Positions 5,851 to 6,081 of a DNA stretch of 6,081 nucleotides are shown here, piece by piece. The notes beneath the pieces were generated by a model. It searched no databases. It was not told the DNA's origin and saw only the letters and a list, made by a program, of their open reading frames with translations. The stretch is from Alphaproteobacteria bacterium (GTDB taxonomy: Bacteria; Pseudomonadota; Alphaproteobacteria; ATCC43930; CGMCC-115725): NCBI GenBank assembly GCA_017353855.1, contig JAFMSA010000276.1:1-6081 (forward strand). Reading direction: 5' to 3'. Every line of letters begins with the position of its first letter. Position 1 is the stretch's first letter. A program made the translations under genes and the position numbers.

Positions 5851-6081
5851 GCGTTCGCCGGACCGGCAGTAGTCGCGTCCATCGCCTATGTGGATCCAGG
5901 GAACTATGCCACCAACATCCTGGCCGGATCACGATACGGCTACGACCTGCTGTGGGTAGTGCTGTTCGCCAACCTTGTCGCCATGCTGTTTCAGGGGTTG
6001 TCGGTCAAGCTCGGGCTCGTCACCGGCCGGAAGCTGGCCGAGCTGTGCGGCGATCGCCTGCCGAATGGGTTGGTGTGGACA
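5851..6081 (+). pseudogene. mntH: NRAMP-family divalent metal (Mn2+) transporter, MntH-like; N-terminus missing, runs off the right edge
   Basis: The frame from 5851 reads AFAGPAVVASIAYVDPGNYA, then TNILAGSRYGYDLLWVVLFA and NLVAMLFQGLSVKLGLVTGR, ending KLAELCGDRLPNG. The DPGN motif in the first membrane helix is the metal-binding signature of NRAMP proteins, and two further hydrophobic segments follow as expected. The family transports Mn2+ and related divalent ions with protons across the inner membrane. The frame is open only from 5806 (after TGA 5803-5805) and holds no ATG or GTG before the DPGN motif; a TTG at 5821 has no ribosome site. The usual cytoplasmic N-terminus is therefore absent, and the ADH fragment lies directly against it. 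The C-terminal part is outside the window. The family identity is strong; 5' truncation by deletion is an inference. Confidence 0.85.

Noticed and set aside
5091..5882. The whole 263-codon minus-strand frame as an intact alcohol dehydrogenase gene
   Set aside because: Only about 5604-5848 resembles ADH. The rest is antisense to the hypothetical gene and the hydrolase, and its first codons are antisense NRAMP sequence.
1..6081. CRISPR arrays, tRNA or rRNA genes, transposases, riboswitches
   Set aside because: I found no regular repeat array, no tRNA-like fold, no rRNA stretch and no transposase motif. The genes leave only short gaps.

Overview
The window is GC-rich, densely packed bacterial DNA. 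The gene families (LysR regulator, classical SDR, luciferase-like flavin monooxygenases, haloalkane-dehalogenase-type hydrolase, zinc alcohol dehydrogenase, NRAMP transporter) and the codon use suggest an alphaproteobacterium, perhaps Rhizobiales or Sphingomonadales. That placement is inference; no rRNA or other marker gene is present.

Layout. 1-183 (minus): the first ~61 codons of a LysR-type regulator that runs off the left edge and carries a one-base frameshift inside its helix-turn-helix. 184-288: a short divergent regulatory region with two dyads. 289-531 and 553-1434 (plus): a small one-span membrane protein of unknown function, then an NHL-type beta-propeller protein with an odd arginine-rich tail. 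1530-5582 (plus): five closely spaced co-directional genes that look like one catabolic operon. They are an SDR oxidoreductase, a luciferase-like flavin monooxygenase (LLM), a second LLM of the F420-type group broken by a one-base deletion, an alpha/beta hydrolase with haloalkane dehalogenase active-site residues, and an unrecognised 132-residue protein. 5604-5848 (minus): an internal fragment of a zinc-type alcohol dehydrogenase with both ends missing. 5851-6081 (plus): an NRAMP/MntH metal transporter that lacks its N-terminus and runs off the right edge. The two fragments meet head to head with almost no spacer, as if one deletion had removed the 5' ends of two divergent genes.

How the parts may work together. 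The same dyad, ATTCC-N5-GGAAT, occurs over the LysR start codon (181-197) and upstream of the SDR gene (1410-1426). Its core TTCC-N5-GGAA fits the T-N11-A form of LysR-family binding sites, so the regulator probably controls both itself and the operon. The operon could oxidise and dehalogenate a small organic, possibly halogenated, molecule. The substrate cannot be read from sequence. Two one-base indels in well-conserved genes plus the fused fragments mean the locus is either decaying or carries sequencing/assembly errors.
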